Shown: piece by piece, positions 1 through 10,698 of the stretch | How the letters are laid out: each line of letters begins with the position of its first letter | Position numbering within the stretch: position 1 is the first letter of the stretch | DNA from: Flavobacteriales bacterium | GTDB lineage: Bacteria > Bacteroidota > Bacteroidia > Flavobacteriales_C > GCA-002722245 | Length of the DNA: 64,000 nt | Direction: 5' to 3' | Assembly (NCBI GenBank): GCA_002717515.1 | Contig: PBEC01000008.1 | Location: 117,561 to 181,560 of the forward strand | The notes under the pieces: model-generated | The model's database searches: none | Told to the model about the DNA's origin: nothing | What the model saw: only the letters and a program-made list of their open reading frames with translations | Translations under genes and position numbers: made by a program

Positions 1-959
1 TTTTTGTCCAAAAAATCGATTAACGCCCTAAATGACTCCTTATAAGAAATAGGATTTGAGCACTCATAAGGCTCAAGCTTTGAAACAAAACCATTGAAAA
101 CATTATTAAAAGCCTGATTTCCCAGCCAAAAACAACTTTCCAAAGTTCTCATGGAAGTAGTTCCAACAACTGTAACATTCCCCTCAAATTCAAGAAGTTG
201 TTCTAAAACTCTTTTCTTTACAACAAATTGTTCAGCGTGCATATTATGCTTGGTCACATCACCCTCTTCCTTTACCGGCTGAAATGTACCCGCACCAATA
301 TGAAGAGTAACAAATTCTCTTTTTATATTATTTTCATCTAGGGAGTTCAAAACACTATTTGTGAAATGTAATCCTGCAGTTGGTGCGGCTACAGCTCCAT
401 CATTTTTTGCATACACAGTTTGATATGAATCCTTATCTTCATCAGTTGCATCACGATTCATGTATGGTGGTATTGGAATTTTTCCAATTTCATGAATTAC
501 ATCTACAGCCATTTTATCAGCAGGTTGCCAAGTAAGTTCAACATGCCTTAATACTCTATCCCGGAGTTCTGCTCGAATTTCCAGCTCTTCCGTTTTCATG
601 AGCAATACCTGTCCATCTTTCCATCTTTTTAAATTTCCAATCATACATTTCCAGGTGGCTTTTCCCCTGGCCTCCATTGCTTTTACTACTTCAGTGGAAG
701 GAAAAATGGGATCCAAAAGAAAAATTTCTATATGTGCACCTGTGCTTTCTTCAAAAATCAATCGCGCAGGAATAACCTTGGTATTATTAGAAATAAGTAA
801 ACTATCCTTTGAAAGTTCTTCAGATATTTTGTTGAATGTTTTGTGACTAATTTTCCCACTTTTGAATAGCAACAATTTCGATTCATCTCTATTTTTTAGT
901 GGATATTGAGCAATTTTACTCTGAGGTAAATCGTAGCTAAAATCAGAAATTTTTATCAT
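1..959 (-). CDS. queA: S-adenosylmethionine:tRNA ribosyltransferase-isomerase QueA (3' end truncated by window edge)
   Basis: Minus-strand reading from ATG at 957-959 gives MIKISDFSYDLPQSKIAQYPLKNRDESKLLLFKSGKISH..., matching the QueA N-terminus; ORF runs off the window start. Confidence 0.9.
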   Translation of the reverse strand, partial: MIKISDFSYDLPQSKIAQYPLKNRDESKLLLFKSGKISHKTFNKISEELSKDSLLISNNTKVIPARLIFEESTGAHIEIFLLDPIFPSTEVVKAMEARGKATWKCMIGNLKRWKDGQVLLMKTEELEIRAELRDRVLRHVELTWQPADKMAVDVIHEIGKIPIPPYMNRDATDEDKDSYQTVYAKNDGAVAAPTAGLHFTNSVLNSLDENNIKREFVTLHIGAGTFQPVKEEGDVTKHNMHAEQFVVKKRVLEQLLEFEGNVTVVGTTSMRTLESCFWLGNQAFNNVFNGFVSKLEPYECSNPISYKESFRALIDFLDK

Positions 960-1158
960 TGATTTCTTTGAAAACGTAACAATACGTTAAAATAACACCA
1001 TATTTTGAAAAACAAAGCATCTTGATGTCGAATTATCTACTTTATAGATATTTAAATACTGTTTATAGATTTTTTGTCACTTAAAAATAAAATAAATGTA
1101 AACTATTTTAAATACCAGGGTATTACTAAACGAGATTTTAAATGAAACCTATACTATT

Positions 1159-2679
1159 TTGAGTAAATCTATTTTAATAAAAAAAACATTTATTTTATCT
1201 ATACTTCTAGTTTTGTCTCAATTAACATTTGGACAATTCACATATGCCTATGGTTCTTACTCTGGAAGTGGTTCAAATACCTCTTTAACAGGTATTGGTT
1301 TCTCCCCTGATGCAATCATGATTAAATCAGAGGGGGCTTATGAAGCCATATTTTCAACAAGAGATATGCCATCAGGTTATTCCAAACGAATGGCAACTTC
1401 TGCGACGGCACTAGTAACAAGCCAAATTATTTCATTGGATTCAGACGGGTTCACAGTGGGGGATCAAGATGAGACAAATAAAGATGGAGAAACTTATCAT
1501 TGGATGGCTTTTAAAAGTGAAGGAGATATTCATATTGGCACATATACAGGAAACAACCATGGTGGCCAAAATATATCAGCACCGGGCTTTAATCCAGAAA
1601 TGACTTGGATTTGTGGAGACGAAGCTCATATAACTGCAGATATGATCATATGTTTATCCTCAAATGCAGACGATTGTGACTATTTAAACAGTGGAACAAA
1701 GAACACCAACAAAATGCACAGAGACGCTAGTGGATTTGACACAGACGGTGTGTCAAATCAATCGCCCGACAGGGGTTCAACAAACTATTATTACATGTGC
1801 TTTAACAACGGATCATCAAGCAATCTAAAGGCAGGAGGATGGAACAATGGAGGTTCAGTGGATAATAAGCACATTACAGGACCAGGTTTTGAACCTGACT
1901 TTGTATTTGTAACTACATATGTGGACGGAGCTGGAGCCCCAATGTTTAGACCCGCATCATTATCTGGAGACGCATCATTTTCTTTCACCGCTCAAGCGGT
2001 AATGTCCAATGGAATCCAAAGTTTTAGTTCGAGTGGTTTTAAAATTGGAACTAGAAACCGAGTACAAGATCCATGGAATGCTCACGATTATGCCGCTATG
2101 AATGGGGGTTCTAACCCAAACCTTACTCTACCTGTTGAGCTCATAGCTTTTGATGCTGTCGAAGAAAACAAAAAAGTTAGAATTACATGGTCAACAAAAA
2201 GTGAAATTAACAACGAGTATTTTTCCGTTGAACGATCAATAGATGGCGAAATTTTTGAGGTCATTGAAATCATTGAAGGTTCTGGAAACTCTCTTGAAGA
2301 AATCAATTACCTAACTTACGATATGAATCCCCCTAAAGGAATTGTATATTACAGAATCCGACAGACCGATTTTGATGGCAACAATGAATATTTTTCAATT
2401 AAAACTGTTTTTGTTGGTGAAAATGATCCAATAAGTTGGATTAGTATTGATAACAATGGAAAACCCATAATTCAATTGCAAGGAAATTTAGAAACTAAGT
2501 ATACAATAAAATTATACGATATACATGGATCTGTAATATTCAATCATAACTTTGTTATAGCCGATCAAAATGCAAGTCGTATAAATTGTGATTTACCAAA
2601 GAATCTGAACAAAGGAATATATTTGATTGATATTGGAAGTGAAAACTTCAGTAGTTCCGGAAAAATAATCATAAAATAA
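1159..2679 (+). CDS. Secreted T9SS type A sorted protein with three internal repeats
   Basis: Signal peptide-like N-terminus, three GFxPD/E... repeats, C-terminal T9SS-like sorting domain (GIYLIDIGSENFSSSGKIIIK); TTG start. Confidence 0.75.
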   Translation: MSKSILIKKTFILSILLVLSQLTFGQFTYAYGSYSGSGSNTSLTGIGFSPDAIMIKSEGAYEAIFSTRDMPSGYSKRMATSATALVTSQIISLDSDGFTVGDQDETNKDGETYHWMAFKSEGDIHIGTYTGNNHGGQNISAPGFNPEMTWICGDEAHITADMIICLSSNADDCDYLNSGTKNTNKMHRDASGFDTDGVSNQSPDRGSTNYYYMCFNNGSSSNLKAGGWNNGGSVDNKHITGPGFEPDFVFVTTYVDGAGAPMFRPASLSGDASFSFTAQAVMSNGIQSFSSSGFKIGTRNRVQDPWNAHDYAAMNGGSNPNLTLPVELIAFDAVEENKKVRITWSTKSEINNEYFSVERSIDGEIFEVIEIIEGSGNSLEEINYLTYDMNPPKGIVYYRIRQTDFDGNNEYFSIKTVFVGENDPISWISIDNNGKPIIQLQGNLETKYTIKLYDIHGSVIFNHNFVIADQNASRINCDLPKNLNKGIYLIDIGSENFSSSGKIIIK

Positions 2680-2692
2680 TTCTTTATAGATA

Positions 2693-3358
2693 TCAATAAC
2701 GAATCGTCATCAATACACCAAATGAAGATTGAAAAGCATTTGCATCGACATCCCCTCGAAAAAGTCCAATTAAATTTTTAGTAAATAAAGGTTCGACATC
2801 CATTGCTATCTTTTTGTCTAAAAAAGTATATCCAACACCTAAATCTCCTGAGAAATTAAATAAAGTATATTTTGTTGGATCTGATGATTCTGTAGTATAT
2901 GAAATTCCACTATTTGGCTCGGTAAAAACAGTTGTAATGGTATTTCGTAAATTCACAAGAGAAGTAATCCCTGTTCTTAAAAAAAATCTTTTTGAAATTT
3001 TCAACCTCATATACATTGGAATTGTCCCATAATCATGCTGATAAAACAAAGATTTTTCTTCCATCATATTTGTGAAAATTTTTTCCGTTTGTTCACTCAA
3101 TCTACGATAACCAAGACCTGTACCAAAAGCAACAAACCTAAACTTTCTTTCAATAAAAAAATCCCCGTTTATTAAAATAGAATGGGCAAAGCTTTTGAAT
3201 AAATCCTCATTGATTTTAACCGTTAACTCGTCGCCTTTAAAAGAAACAAACGACAAATTAGGAGAAAATCGAACCCCTCCTCCCAACTTACCCCAAGCAA
3301 AAACGTTTGAAGTTGAAAAGCAAAAAACAAGAACAAACAAAAATCGCATAACAAACAC
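2693..3358 (-). CDS. Outer membrane beta-barrel protein (PorT-like family)
   Basis: Signal peptide, alternating beta-strand pattern, C-terminal aromatic (LMTIRY). Confidence 0.65.
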   Translation of the reverse strand: MFVMRFLFVLVFCFSTSNVFAWGKLGGGVRFSPNLSFVSFKGDELTVKINEDLFKSFAHSILINGDFFIERKFRFVAFGTGLGYRRLSEQTEKIFTNMMEEKSLFYQHDYGTIPMYMRLKISKRFFLRTGITSLVNLRNTITTVFTEPNSGISYTTESSDPTKYTLFNFSGDLGVGYTFLDKKIAMDVEPLFTKNLIGLFRGDVDANAFQSSFGVLMTIRY

Positions 3359-3600
3359 CCAATTATATTCCTAAACTGATTTAGCTGATACTTCAAAGGA
3401 AGAACAATGTTGCAATTGATACATAAAAAGTAGAATTAGATTTTTAACAAAGGTTTGTTAAAGGGAGTTTAATTTCTAATTTGTCAGGTTATATTGGACA
3501 ATATTTTATTTATAGTATAAGATACCTTAATTGCAATTATCCTTCTCATAAATTTATTGTTTATCAACTCGGGACGAACCTTTCGAAATTCAAATGCCAC

Positions 3601-3635
3601 AAAAAAAGGTCACAATTTATTGTGACCTTTTTTTT
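3601..3635 (-). terminator. Intrinsic terminator downstream of tRNA-Val
   Basis: Perfect GGTCACAA-TTTA-TTGTGACC hairpin (3608-3627) flanked by A7/T8; potentially bidirectional. Confidence 0.8.
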
Positions 3636-3639
3636 GTGT

Positions 3640-3713
3640 GGGCGATACTGGATTCGAACCAGTGACCCCCTGCTTGTAAGGCAGGTGCTCTGAACCAGCT
3701 GAGCTAATCGCCC
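3640..3713 (-). tRNA. tRNA-Val (anticodon TAC)
   Basis: Minus strand GGGCGATTAGCTCAGCTGGTTCAGAGCACCTGCCTTACAAGCAGGGGGTCACTGGTTCGAATCCAGTATCGCCC folds as a cloverleaf; anticodon loop CTTACAA. Confidence 0.95.
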
Positions 3714-3811
3714 GTATTGTTTAAAGAACATTCCGTTTTGCAACGGGAGGGCAAATATAAGGCTAGATTTTTCTTTTGCAAAGCAATTGCTAAAAAAAAT
3801 AAAGTCTAACC

Positions 3812-4417
3812 TTAATTAAACAACTTATACCGCTTTATTTTATTACCCTTTCTTATTTTCCACGCATGATAACAGGATGGAACATCATGAGTCCATGTAG
3901 GCAAAAACCATGTAATAAGTAATCGATCAATATGACTAATCACACCTAAAAACACTGCGACTTTAAACGTCAAACCACCATAAGCAAAACCCAAAATTCC
4001 AGTAAACGCAGCCAATAGAGATAAGCCCCATGTTTTGGACAATAATGGGTGAAAAGCGGATTCCCTTCCAAATTTTAAAAAACTCATTAAATAACAAAGA
4101 ACTTCCATAGCCAGAACACCTCTTACTAAATTAACGTGTTCATTAATTATTTCAGGATGTATCCAATAGGAATAAAAACCAATTGTCAACCAAAAAAGCA
4201 TATCTACCTGACTATCCAACCTTCGCATAAATGCAGTTTGAACCCCCATATTTCTGGCAATTATCCCATCAAAAATATCAGATAAAAGGCCCAGATACAT
4301 AAGCATTAAAATCAAATATCTGATTGAATCACCATAATAAGATCCCAGAATACCAATAATTGGAATTAATAAAAATCTAAATGCAATAAAATAATATGGT
4401 ATGTGTAATTTTTTCAT
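3812..4417 (-). CDS. CDP-alcohol phosphatidyltransferase family protein
   Basis: DIFDGIIARNMGVQTAFMRRLDSQVD resembles the DxxDGxxAR(x8)G(x3)D(x3)D signature, with M at the second Gly. Confidence 0.75.
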   Translation of the reverse strand: MKKLHIPYYFIAFRFLLIPIIGILGSYYGDSIRYLILMLMYLGLLSDIFDGIIARNMGVQTAFMRRLDSQVDMLFWLTIGFYSYWIHPEIINEHVNLVRGVLAMEVLCYLMSFLKFGRESAFHPLLSKTWGLSLLAAFTGILGFAYGGLTFKVAVFLGVISHIDRLLITWFLPTWTHDVPSCYHAWKIRKGNKIKRYKLFN

Positions 4418-4529
4418 CTCTTTTTTTTTGTAAACTTATGACACAAATTAAAAAGAGCATTTTCAAATTTCACAATACAAATTTTGATTTTTGGATTTTT
4501 CGCAAATTTTGATTTTTAAAGCTTAAATT

Positions 4530-4558
4530 AAAAAACGCCTAATGACTTAGACGTTTTT
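4530..4558 (-). terminator. Putative terminator of clpB
   Basis: aaaaacgcctaatgacttagacgttttt hairpin followed by T-run on minus strand. Confidence 0.5.
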
Positions 4559-4582
4559 ATAAAATCTAAAGTAAATCTTTAC

Positions 4583-7246
4583 CTACTTTTCAGACTGCTC
4601 TTTTGATATTTCATCCAGATTAATGATATCATCAACTTTTACCTTAGAGTCACTAGGTCGGAAAACAAATTTGTCTCCGTCAAAGAAATCCAGAGTAATT
4701 CTGCTTCCTGGTCTAATTTCTTGTTTTAATATAAGCTTAGACAACTCATTCAGAACTTCTTTTTGCATTACTCTTTTAAGTGGACGAGCACCAAACTGAG
4801 GATCATAACCGAGTCTAGCCAATTCTTCGAAAGCGAAATCTGTAGCTTCTAAATAAACGTTCTGATCTGCTAATCTATCTTGTATTTCTTTGAACAATAT
4901 TTTTACAATTTGAGAAATTTCACCCAAACTTAAAGGAGTAAACATTATAGTTTCATCGATTCTATTAAGAAACTCTGGTCTTAATGTTTTTTTAAGTAAA
5001 TCAAAAACTTCAAACTTTGTTTTTTCAGCGATAGCATCTAAATCCTTTCCCTTCACGTTTTCATAATTATCTTGAATAATGTGAGAACCAATATTTGAAG
5101 TCAAAATTAATATCGTATTTTTAAAATTGACTAACCGTCCTTTGTTATCCGTTAACCTACCATCATCTAAAACTTGCAAAAGCGTATTAAACACGTCGGG
5201 ATGTGCCTTTTCAATTTCATCAAATAGAACTACTGAATATGGCTTTCTTCGAACGGCCTCTGTTAGCTGCCCACCTTCCTCATATCCAACGTAACCCGGG
5301 GGCGAACCTACCAACCTGGAAACCGAATGCTTCTCTTGATATTCGCTCATATCAATACGAACCATAGCATTACGATCGTTGAATAAATATTCACTCAATG
5401 CTTTTGCTAATTCCGTTTTTCCAACACCCGTAGTTCCGATAAAAATAAACGAACCAATCGGACGGTTTTCGTCTTGTAATCCCGCCCTACTTCTTCTTAC
5501 AGCATCTGCAACAGCTAATATTGCATCGTCTTGACCTATAACGGATTTGTGAAGCTCTGCTTCCAAACGCAATAATTTCTGAACCTCAGCTTCTACTAAT
5601 TTAGTAACCGGAATACCTGTCCACCTACTAATCACATCAGCAATTTCATCAGAATCAACTTCTTCCTTAACCATCTTCTCATTGCTCTGAATTTGAGCAA
5701 GTTTTTGCTTCAATTCGTCCTGAAGTACTTTGGCTTCTTTAATTTTCCCGTATCGAATTTCAGCGACTTTTCCATAATCACCAGAACGCTCGGCTTGTTC
5801 CGCTTCTAACTTGAAGTTCTCAATACTTTCCTTTGCTTGTTGGATTCCATCAATCACTTCTCTTTCTGCCTCCCACTTTGCTTTCAATTCATTTTTTTGA
5901 TCAATTAGTTCCGCTAATTCTGATTTTATATTCTCCAGTTTAGCACTGGCACCTTCCCTTTTTATTGCCTCTCTTTCGATCTCTAACTGAAGAATTTTTC
6001 GCTCTATTAACTCAAGCTCCTCAGGTTTGGAATTGATTTCCATTCGTAATTTTGAAGCTGCTTCATCTATTAAATCGATAGCCTTATCTGGTAAAAACCG
6101 GTCGCTGATATATCTCTGAGAAAGTTCAACAGCAGCTATAATTGCTTCATCTTTAATTTGAACTTTATGATGCGTTTCATACTTCTCTTTTATTCCTCTC
6201 AATATCGATATAGCATCTTCTGTTTGAGGCTCTTCTACCAATACTTTTTGGAACCTTCTCGCTAACGCTTTATCTTTTTCAAAATATTTTTGGTATTCAT
6301 TTAAAGTTGTCGCTCCAACTGCACGCAATTCACCTCTGGACAATGCAGGCTTTAAAATATTAGCAGCATCCATAGCTCCTTCTCCACTTGAACCAGCACC
6401 AACCAAGGTATGTATTTCATCGATAAATAAAATAATACTGCCGTCGCTATTGGTTACTTCCTTAACTACCGATTTTAATCGCTCTTCAAATTCTCCCTTA
6501 TATTTTGCACCAGCAATTAGAGCACCCATATCCAAAGAATAAAACTTCTTGTCTTTTAAGTTTTCGGGGATATCTCCATTTATGATTCTATGTGCAATAC
6601 CTTCAGCTATTGCTGTTTTTCCAACTCCAGGCTCACCAATTAAAATTGGATTATTCTTTGTTCTTCTGGATAAAATCTGAAGCACTCTTCGGATTTCGTC
6701 GTCTCTTCCTATAACAGGGTCCAACTTACCATCACGAGCAAGTTTATTCAGATTTTTCGCAAATTTATCTAATGAATTGTAAGTATTTTCTTGAGACTGA
6801 GAAGTAACTCTCTCTCCCTTTCTCAACTCCTTGATGGCAGCTTTAATACCATTATCGTTAATCCCACTATCCTTTAAAAGTTGAGAAGCGTTATCAGAGG
6901 TATTCCTTAAACCAAAAAGCATGTGCTCTATAGATACAAATTCATCTTTAGATTGCTCAGCAAAATTAGCAGCCTTATTCATTGCCTCATTTGCAAATCT
7001 TGATAAATTAACAGAACCTCCAGATACTTTTGGATAACCCTCAATGATTCTATCAAGAGCCTTTTGAACAACACTAAAATTAACGCCAAGCTTTTTAAAT
7101 ATAAATGGAATGACATTCTGGTCAACCTCAAAAACACCTTTAAGAATATGACCCAACTCAACAGTTTGAGTTTCATTTCCAACGGCTATTTGCTGAGCTC
7201 TTTGAACAGCCTCTTGAGATTTTATTGTGAAATTATTAAAGTTCAT
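4583..7246 (-). CDS. clpB: ATP-dependent chaperone ClpB
   Basis: Two AAA+ modules ([29 protein letters not shown]), N-domain and coiled-coil M-domain. Confidence 0.97.
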   Translation of the reverse strand: MNFNNFTIKSQEAVQRAQQIAVGNETQTVELGHILKGVFEVDQNVIPFIFKKLGVNFSVVQKALDRIIEGYPKVSGGSVNLSRFANEAMNKAANFAEQSKDEFVSIEHMLFGLRNTSDNASQLLKDSGINDNGIKAAIKELRKGERVTSQSQENTYNSLDKFAKNLNKLARDGKLDPVIGRDDEIRRVLQILSRRTKNNPILIGEPGVGKTAIAEGIAHRIINGDIPENLKDKKFYSLDMGALIAGAKYKGEFEERLKSVVKEVTNSDGSIILFIDEIHTLVGAGSSGEGAMDAANILKPALSRGELRAVGATTLNEYQKYFEKDKALARRFQKVLVEEPQTEDAISILRGIKEKYETHHKVQIKDEAIIAAVELSQRYISDRFLPDKAIDLIDEAASKLRMEINSKPEELELIERKILQLEIEREAIKREGASAKLENIKSELAELIDQKNELKAKWEAEREVIDGIQQAKESIENFKLEAEQAERSGDYGKVAEIRYGKIKEAKVLQDELKQKLAQIQSNEKMVKEEVDSDEIADVISRWTGIPVTKLVEAEVQKLLRLEAELHKSVIGQDDAILAVADAVRRSRAGLQDENRPIGSFIFIGTTGVGKTELAKALSEYLFNDRNAMVRIDMSEYQEKHSVSRLVGSPPGYVGYEEGGQLTEAVRRKPYSVVLFDEIEKAHPDVFNTLLQVLDDGRLTDNKGRLVNFKNTILILTSNIGSHIIQDNYENVKGKDLDAIAEKTKFEVFDLLKKTLRPEFLNRIDETIMFTPLSLGEISQIVKILFKEIQDRLADQNVYLEATDFAFEELARLGYDPQFGARPLKRVMQKEVLNELSKLILKQEIRPGSRITLDFFDGDKFVFRPSDSKVKVDDIINLDEISKEQSEK

Positions 7247-7293
7247 ACAACTTGAGTTTGAGAGTTAATACTTTTATTTTTTTAAAATTTACT

Positions 7294-7310
7294 TGTCAAA
7301 TTGCGTTCCA
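7294..7310 (-). promoter_or_regulatory. Sigma-54-like -24/-12 element upstream of clpB
   Basis: Minus strand TGGAACG-CAAT-TTGA has the spacing of the RpoN consensus TGGCACG-N4-TTGC, with mismatches at two positions. Confidence 0.4.
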
Positions 7311-7528
7311 ATCGGAAGAAACATTAAACATCCTGAAATAAAGTCAGAAACATCTGAAAGCCAGCGACTTTTTGACGTTTTAAAAAAAACAACCCCGCTA
7401 TTTTGACAGTATTTTAAACACAATTCCATTCAAAAAAAACTTCGTTTTAAAATCTTAAATAAAACTTGTTAAAAACAATATTAAAAAGATATACTTTCTT
7501 TCTATGCGACAAACTAATTTTGTATTTA

Positions 7529-9133
7529 ATGTTGAATAAAAATCTAAAAATTAGTTTTGCATTTATTATTGCAATAGCTTGCACAAGTTTCATTACAGGA
7601 GGAAACAACTCTGATAAAACATCTTCTGATGTAAAACCTTTAGAAGTAGTTAAAACTTCCTTGAATCCAGAAGAAATTTTTATCAGAAATCATCCAAAAC
7701 GTGAATTAAGATCTGCTTGGATAACAACCTTTACTAATCTTGACTGGCCCAGCTCAAAAGGACTTACCTCGCTTCAACAAAAAAAAGAATTTTCACAAAT
7801 TGTATCCGATTTTAAAAAAAACTCAATAAATGCTGTAATTTGTCAAGTAAGAGCTTCCTCTGATGCATTTTATAAAAGTAAATTATCTCCCTGGAGTGAA
7901 TGGCTTACTGGTCAGCAAGGAGAGGCACCTGATGGTAATTTTGACCCATTAAAATTCATGGTTAAAGAATGTCACAAAAGGAACATGGAGTTTCATGCTT
8001 GGTTTAATCCTTTCAGAGCAGTTTCCCACGTGAAATTTTCTAGTATTGCTGAAGATCATATAACAAAAAAAAAACCGGAATGGTTCTTTAAGTATGGTAA
8101 TACTTTATATTACAATCCAGGAATACCTGAGGTTAGAAAATACATCTGTGATGTAGTGAAAGAAGTTGTTCAAAATTACGATATTGACGGAGTCCATTTT
8201 GACGACTATTTTTACCCCTATACCATCAAAGGAGAAAAAATTCCCGACGAGAATGAATTTAAACTTTATTCAAGAGGTTGCATTGATATTGAAAACTGGC
8301 GACGAGATAACATTAACTTACTCATTCAAGAAGTAGCAAAAATTATAAAAGAAGAAAAGGAACATGTCAAATTTGGTGTAAGCCCTCTTGCAATTTGGAG
8401 AAATCAAAAACAAGATCCAGAGGGAAGTTTTACAAACAGCGGACAATCCAGTTATGATAATTTATATTGTGATACAAAACTTTGGATAGAGGAAAGCTGG
8501 GTAGATTATATGGCACCTCAATTGTACTGGAGCACATCCAACGAATTTGCCAATTACAATCACTTAATCAATTGGTGGACTAAAAACGAATACAATCGTC
8601 ATCTTTATGTCGGGCATGCCATATATAAACTGGATAAAAAAAATCGGCATAGTTTCGGCACAGACGAACTGATAAAGCAGGTAACAATTGGACGTCAGAA
8701 AGGAAAGGTGGATGGAAACATTTATTTCCGAGCAAAGGCATTCATAAATAATCACCAAAACTTTCAGGAGACAATTGGCGAATCTATTTATAAATATCCT
8801 GCTTTGATTCCGGCAATGACTTGGATTGATAGTATTCCTCCCTCGGAACCTACAAAACTCAAAGCTAAAAGAAATGAAAATAAGGTTTTTTTGAAATGGA
8901 AGTCACCAAACTACAAATACAAAAATGATTCTGCGGCTTACTATGTTGTTTATCGTTTTGAAGAAGGAGAGGACATCTCTACTAAATTCTCTAACAAAAT
9001 TTTAAGCATTCAAAAAAACAATGAGTTTATTGACTCTACTGCAATAAAAAACACATACTATCAATACGCTGTCACATCAGTAGACCGCCTTCACAATGAA
9101 AGTAGAGGTTTTGCTTTAACCGAAATTCAATAA
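7529..9133 (+). CDS. Family 10 glycosyl hydrolase-like (YngK/DUF187-type) protein with C-terminal Fn3-like region
   Basis: ELRSAWITTFTNLDWPSSKG...VDGVHFDDYFYPY motifs; signal-like N-terminus starting at ATG 7529 rather than the longer ORF at 7466. Confidence 0.85.
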   Translation: MLNKNLKISFAFIIAIACTSFITGGNNSDKTSSDVKPLEVVKTSLNPEEIFIRNHPKRELRSAWITTFTNLDWPSSKGLTSLQQKKEFSQIVSDFKKNSINAVICQVRASSDAFYKSKLSPWSEWLTGQQGEAPDGNFDPLKFMVKECHKRNMEFHAWFNPFRAVSHVKFSSIAEDHITKKKPEWFFKYGNTLYYNPGIPEVRKYICDVVKEVVQNYDIDGVHFDDYFYPYTIKGEKIPDENEFKLYSRGCIDIENWRRDNINLLIQEVAKIIKEEKEHVKFGVSPLAIWRNQKQDPEGSFTNSGQSSYDNLYCDTKLWIEESWVDYMAPQLYWSTSNEFANYNHLINWWTKNEYNRHLYVGHAIYKLDKKNRHSFGTDELIKQVTIGRQKGKVDGNIYFRAKAFINNHQNFQETIGESIYKYPALIPAMTWIDSIPPSEPTKLKAKRNENKVFLKWKSPNYKYKNDSAAYYVVYRFEEGEDISTKFSNKILSIQKNNEFIDSTAIKNTYYQYAVTSVDRLHNESRGFALTEIQ

Positions 9134-9181
9134 TTCATGAATTGAGTCTGGCGCAATTTTAAATGCTTTAAAAAAAAACAA

Positions 9182-9210
9182 AAAAGCCTTGATTTTTTCA
9201 AGGCTTTCAT
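9182..9210. terminator. Bidirectional terminator between convergent genes
   Basis: AAAAGCCTTGATTTTTTCAAGGCTTT hairpin between stops at 9133(+) and 9233(-). Confidence 0.75.
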
Positions 9211-9232
9211 TTTCTTATAATTCTATTGAATT

Positions 9233-10666
9233 TTATTCTATTGATGTTTGAGAATAAGGATCCATTTGTTCATCGTGCTGAGAAAGGTCTAGTCCAATGT
9301 CTTCTGACGCTTCAGAAACACGAAGAGGAATAATCATATCCGTTAATTTGTAAAGCAACCAAGATCCACCAAAAGTAAAAACCGAAACCAAAACTAATGC
9401 AATCATATGATGACCAAAAATTCCCCAACCTAAATTACCTTCTCCTCCGTGTAATAAACTTGCTCCTTCACCGTGAGCAAAAATTGCAGTTAATATCATA
9501 CCCATAATACCACCTACACCATGACAGGCAAAAACATCCAGAGTATCATCAAGTCGTTGCATTTTATTCCAGTTTACAACTGAATTGGAAACTATTGAAG
9601 TAATAAAACCGAAGAATATGGCTTCAGGTACAGAAACATAACCTGCAGCAGGAGTAATAGCTACTAAACCAACTACAGCACCAATACATGCTCCTAAAGC
9701 AGAAACTTTTCTTCCATTAATTCTATCAAAGAATATCCAGGTTAACATTGCGGTGGCTGAAGAAGAATTGGTAGTGATAAACGCCAATACCGCATCACCA
9801 TTTACACCAAAAGCTGAGCCAGCATTAAACCCAAACCAACCGAACCAAAGCATTCCTGTTCCTAGAATAACAAAAGGGATATTAGTTGGAGTATGCTCCT
9901 TATTCTTTCTTTTACCAAGAATCATTGCCCCCGCTAATGCAGCAAACCCTGCAGACATATGAACAACAGTTCCCCCAGCAAAATCTTTTACTCCAAAATA
10001 AGTATTCAACATACCATCAGGATGCCAAACCCAATGCGCTAAAGGGGTATATAAAAAGACAACAAAGAAACTTATGAAGATCAAATAAGAGATAAAACGT
10101 ACTCTCTCTGCAAAGGAACCAGTTATAATTGCTGGCGTGATGATTGCAAATTTCATTTGAAAGATGGCGAAAAGAACAAACGGAATTGTTGATGCCATTT
10201 GTTTATGAGGAGAACTTCCAAATTCTTCTATAAATTCAAAAAACGAATAGGAAAATGGATTACCCAACAAACTATGGGTTACTATTTCTCCAGAATCCGC
10301 TATTGATTCGAAACTTAAAATAGGATCTCCAAAAGCCAATCCAAAACCTAGCACAACCCAAACAATACTTATGATTCCCATACAAATAAAGGATTGAAGC
10401 ATGGTTGAAATAATATTTTTCTTACCAACCATACCTCCGTAAAAAAAAGACAAACCAGGTGTCATTAGTAAAACTAAACAAGCAGAGGTAAGAACCCAGG
10501 CTGTATCCGCAGGGTTGTATGAATCTTTTGGTAAAAAATTATCGGCTAAACCTGTGGGGGTAGTATTGGAAAAAATCGCACTTGATATATTACTCCAAAA
10601 CAATGCTACTATTGAGACTATCGCTATTAAAGCGAAAGAAACAACCCACCTTCTTTCAATTTTCAT
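9233..10666 (-). CDS. amt: Ammonium transporter
   Basis: DTAWVLTSACLVLLMTPGLSFFYGGMVGKKN..., GGTVVHMSAG, FACHGVGGIMG motifs of Amt family. Confidence 0.95.
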   Translation of the reverse strand: MKIERRWVVSFALIAIVSIVALFWSNISSAIFSNTTPTGLADNFLPKDSYNPADTAWVLTSACLVLLMTPGLSFFYGGMVGKKNIISTMLQSFICMGIISIVWVVLGFGLAFGDPILSFESIADSGEIVTHSLLGNPFSYSFFEFIEEFGSSPHKQMASTIPFVLFAIFQMKFAIITPAIITGSFAERVRFISYLIFISFFVVFLYTPLAHWVWHPDGMLNTYFGVKDFAGGTVVHMSAGFAALAGAMILGKRKNKEHTPTNIPFVILGTGMLWFGWFGFNAGSAFGVNGDAVLAFITTNSSSATAMLTWIFFDRINGRKVSALGACIGAVVGLVAITPAAGYVSVPEAIFFGFITSIVSNSVVNWNKMQRLDDTLDVFACHGVGGIMGMILTAIFAHGEGASLLHGGEGNLGWGIFGHHMIALVLVSVFTFGGSWLLYKLTDMIIPLRVSEASEDIGLDLSQHDEQMDPYSQTSIE

Positions 10667-10690
10667 TTAAATCAGTCTTAAAAAGAGCTG

Positions 10691-10698
10691 CAAAAATA
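10691..10698 (-). promoter_or_regulatory. Bacteroidota -7 element (TATTTTTG) of amt
   Basis: Minus strand TTG-N20-TATTTTTG about 25 bp upstream of the amt start. Confidence 0.5.

Noticed and set aside
598-846. 82-aa plus-strand ORF
   Set aside because: Antisense shadow inside queA with no recognisable features
1039-1070. Twice-repeated TTTATAGAT upstream of the first T9SS cargo gene
   Set aside because: Short, AT-rich and only two copies; not distinguishable from background
3481-3693. 70-aa plus-strand ORF ending GRYWIRTSDPLLVRQVL
   Set aside because: It is the antisense translation of the tRNA-Val gene and its terminator, a classic spurious ORF
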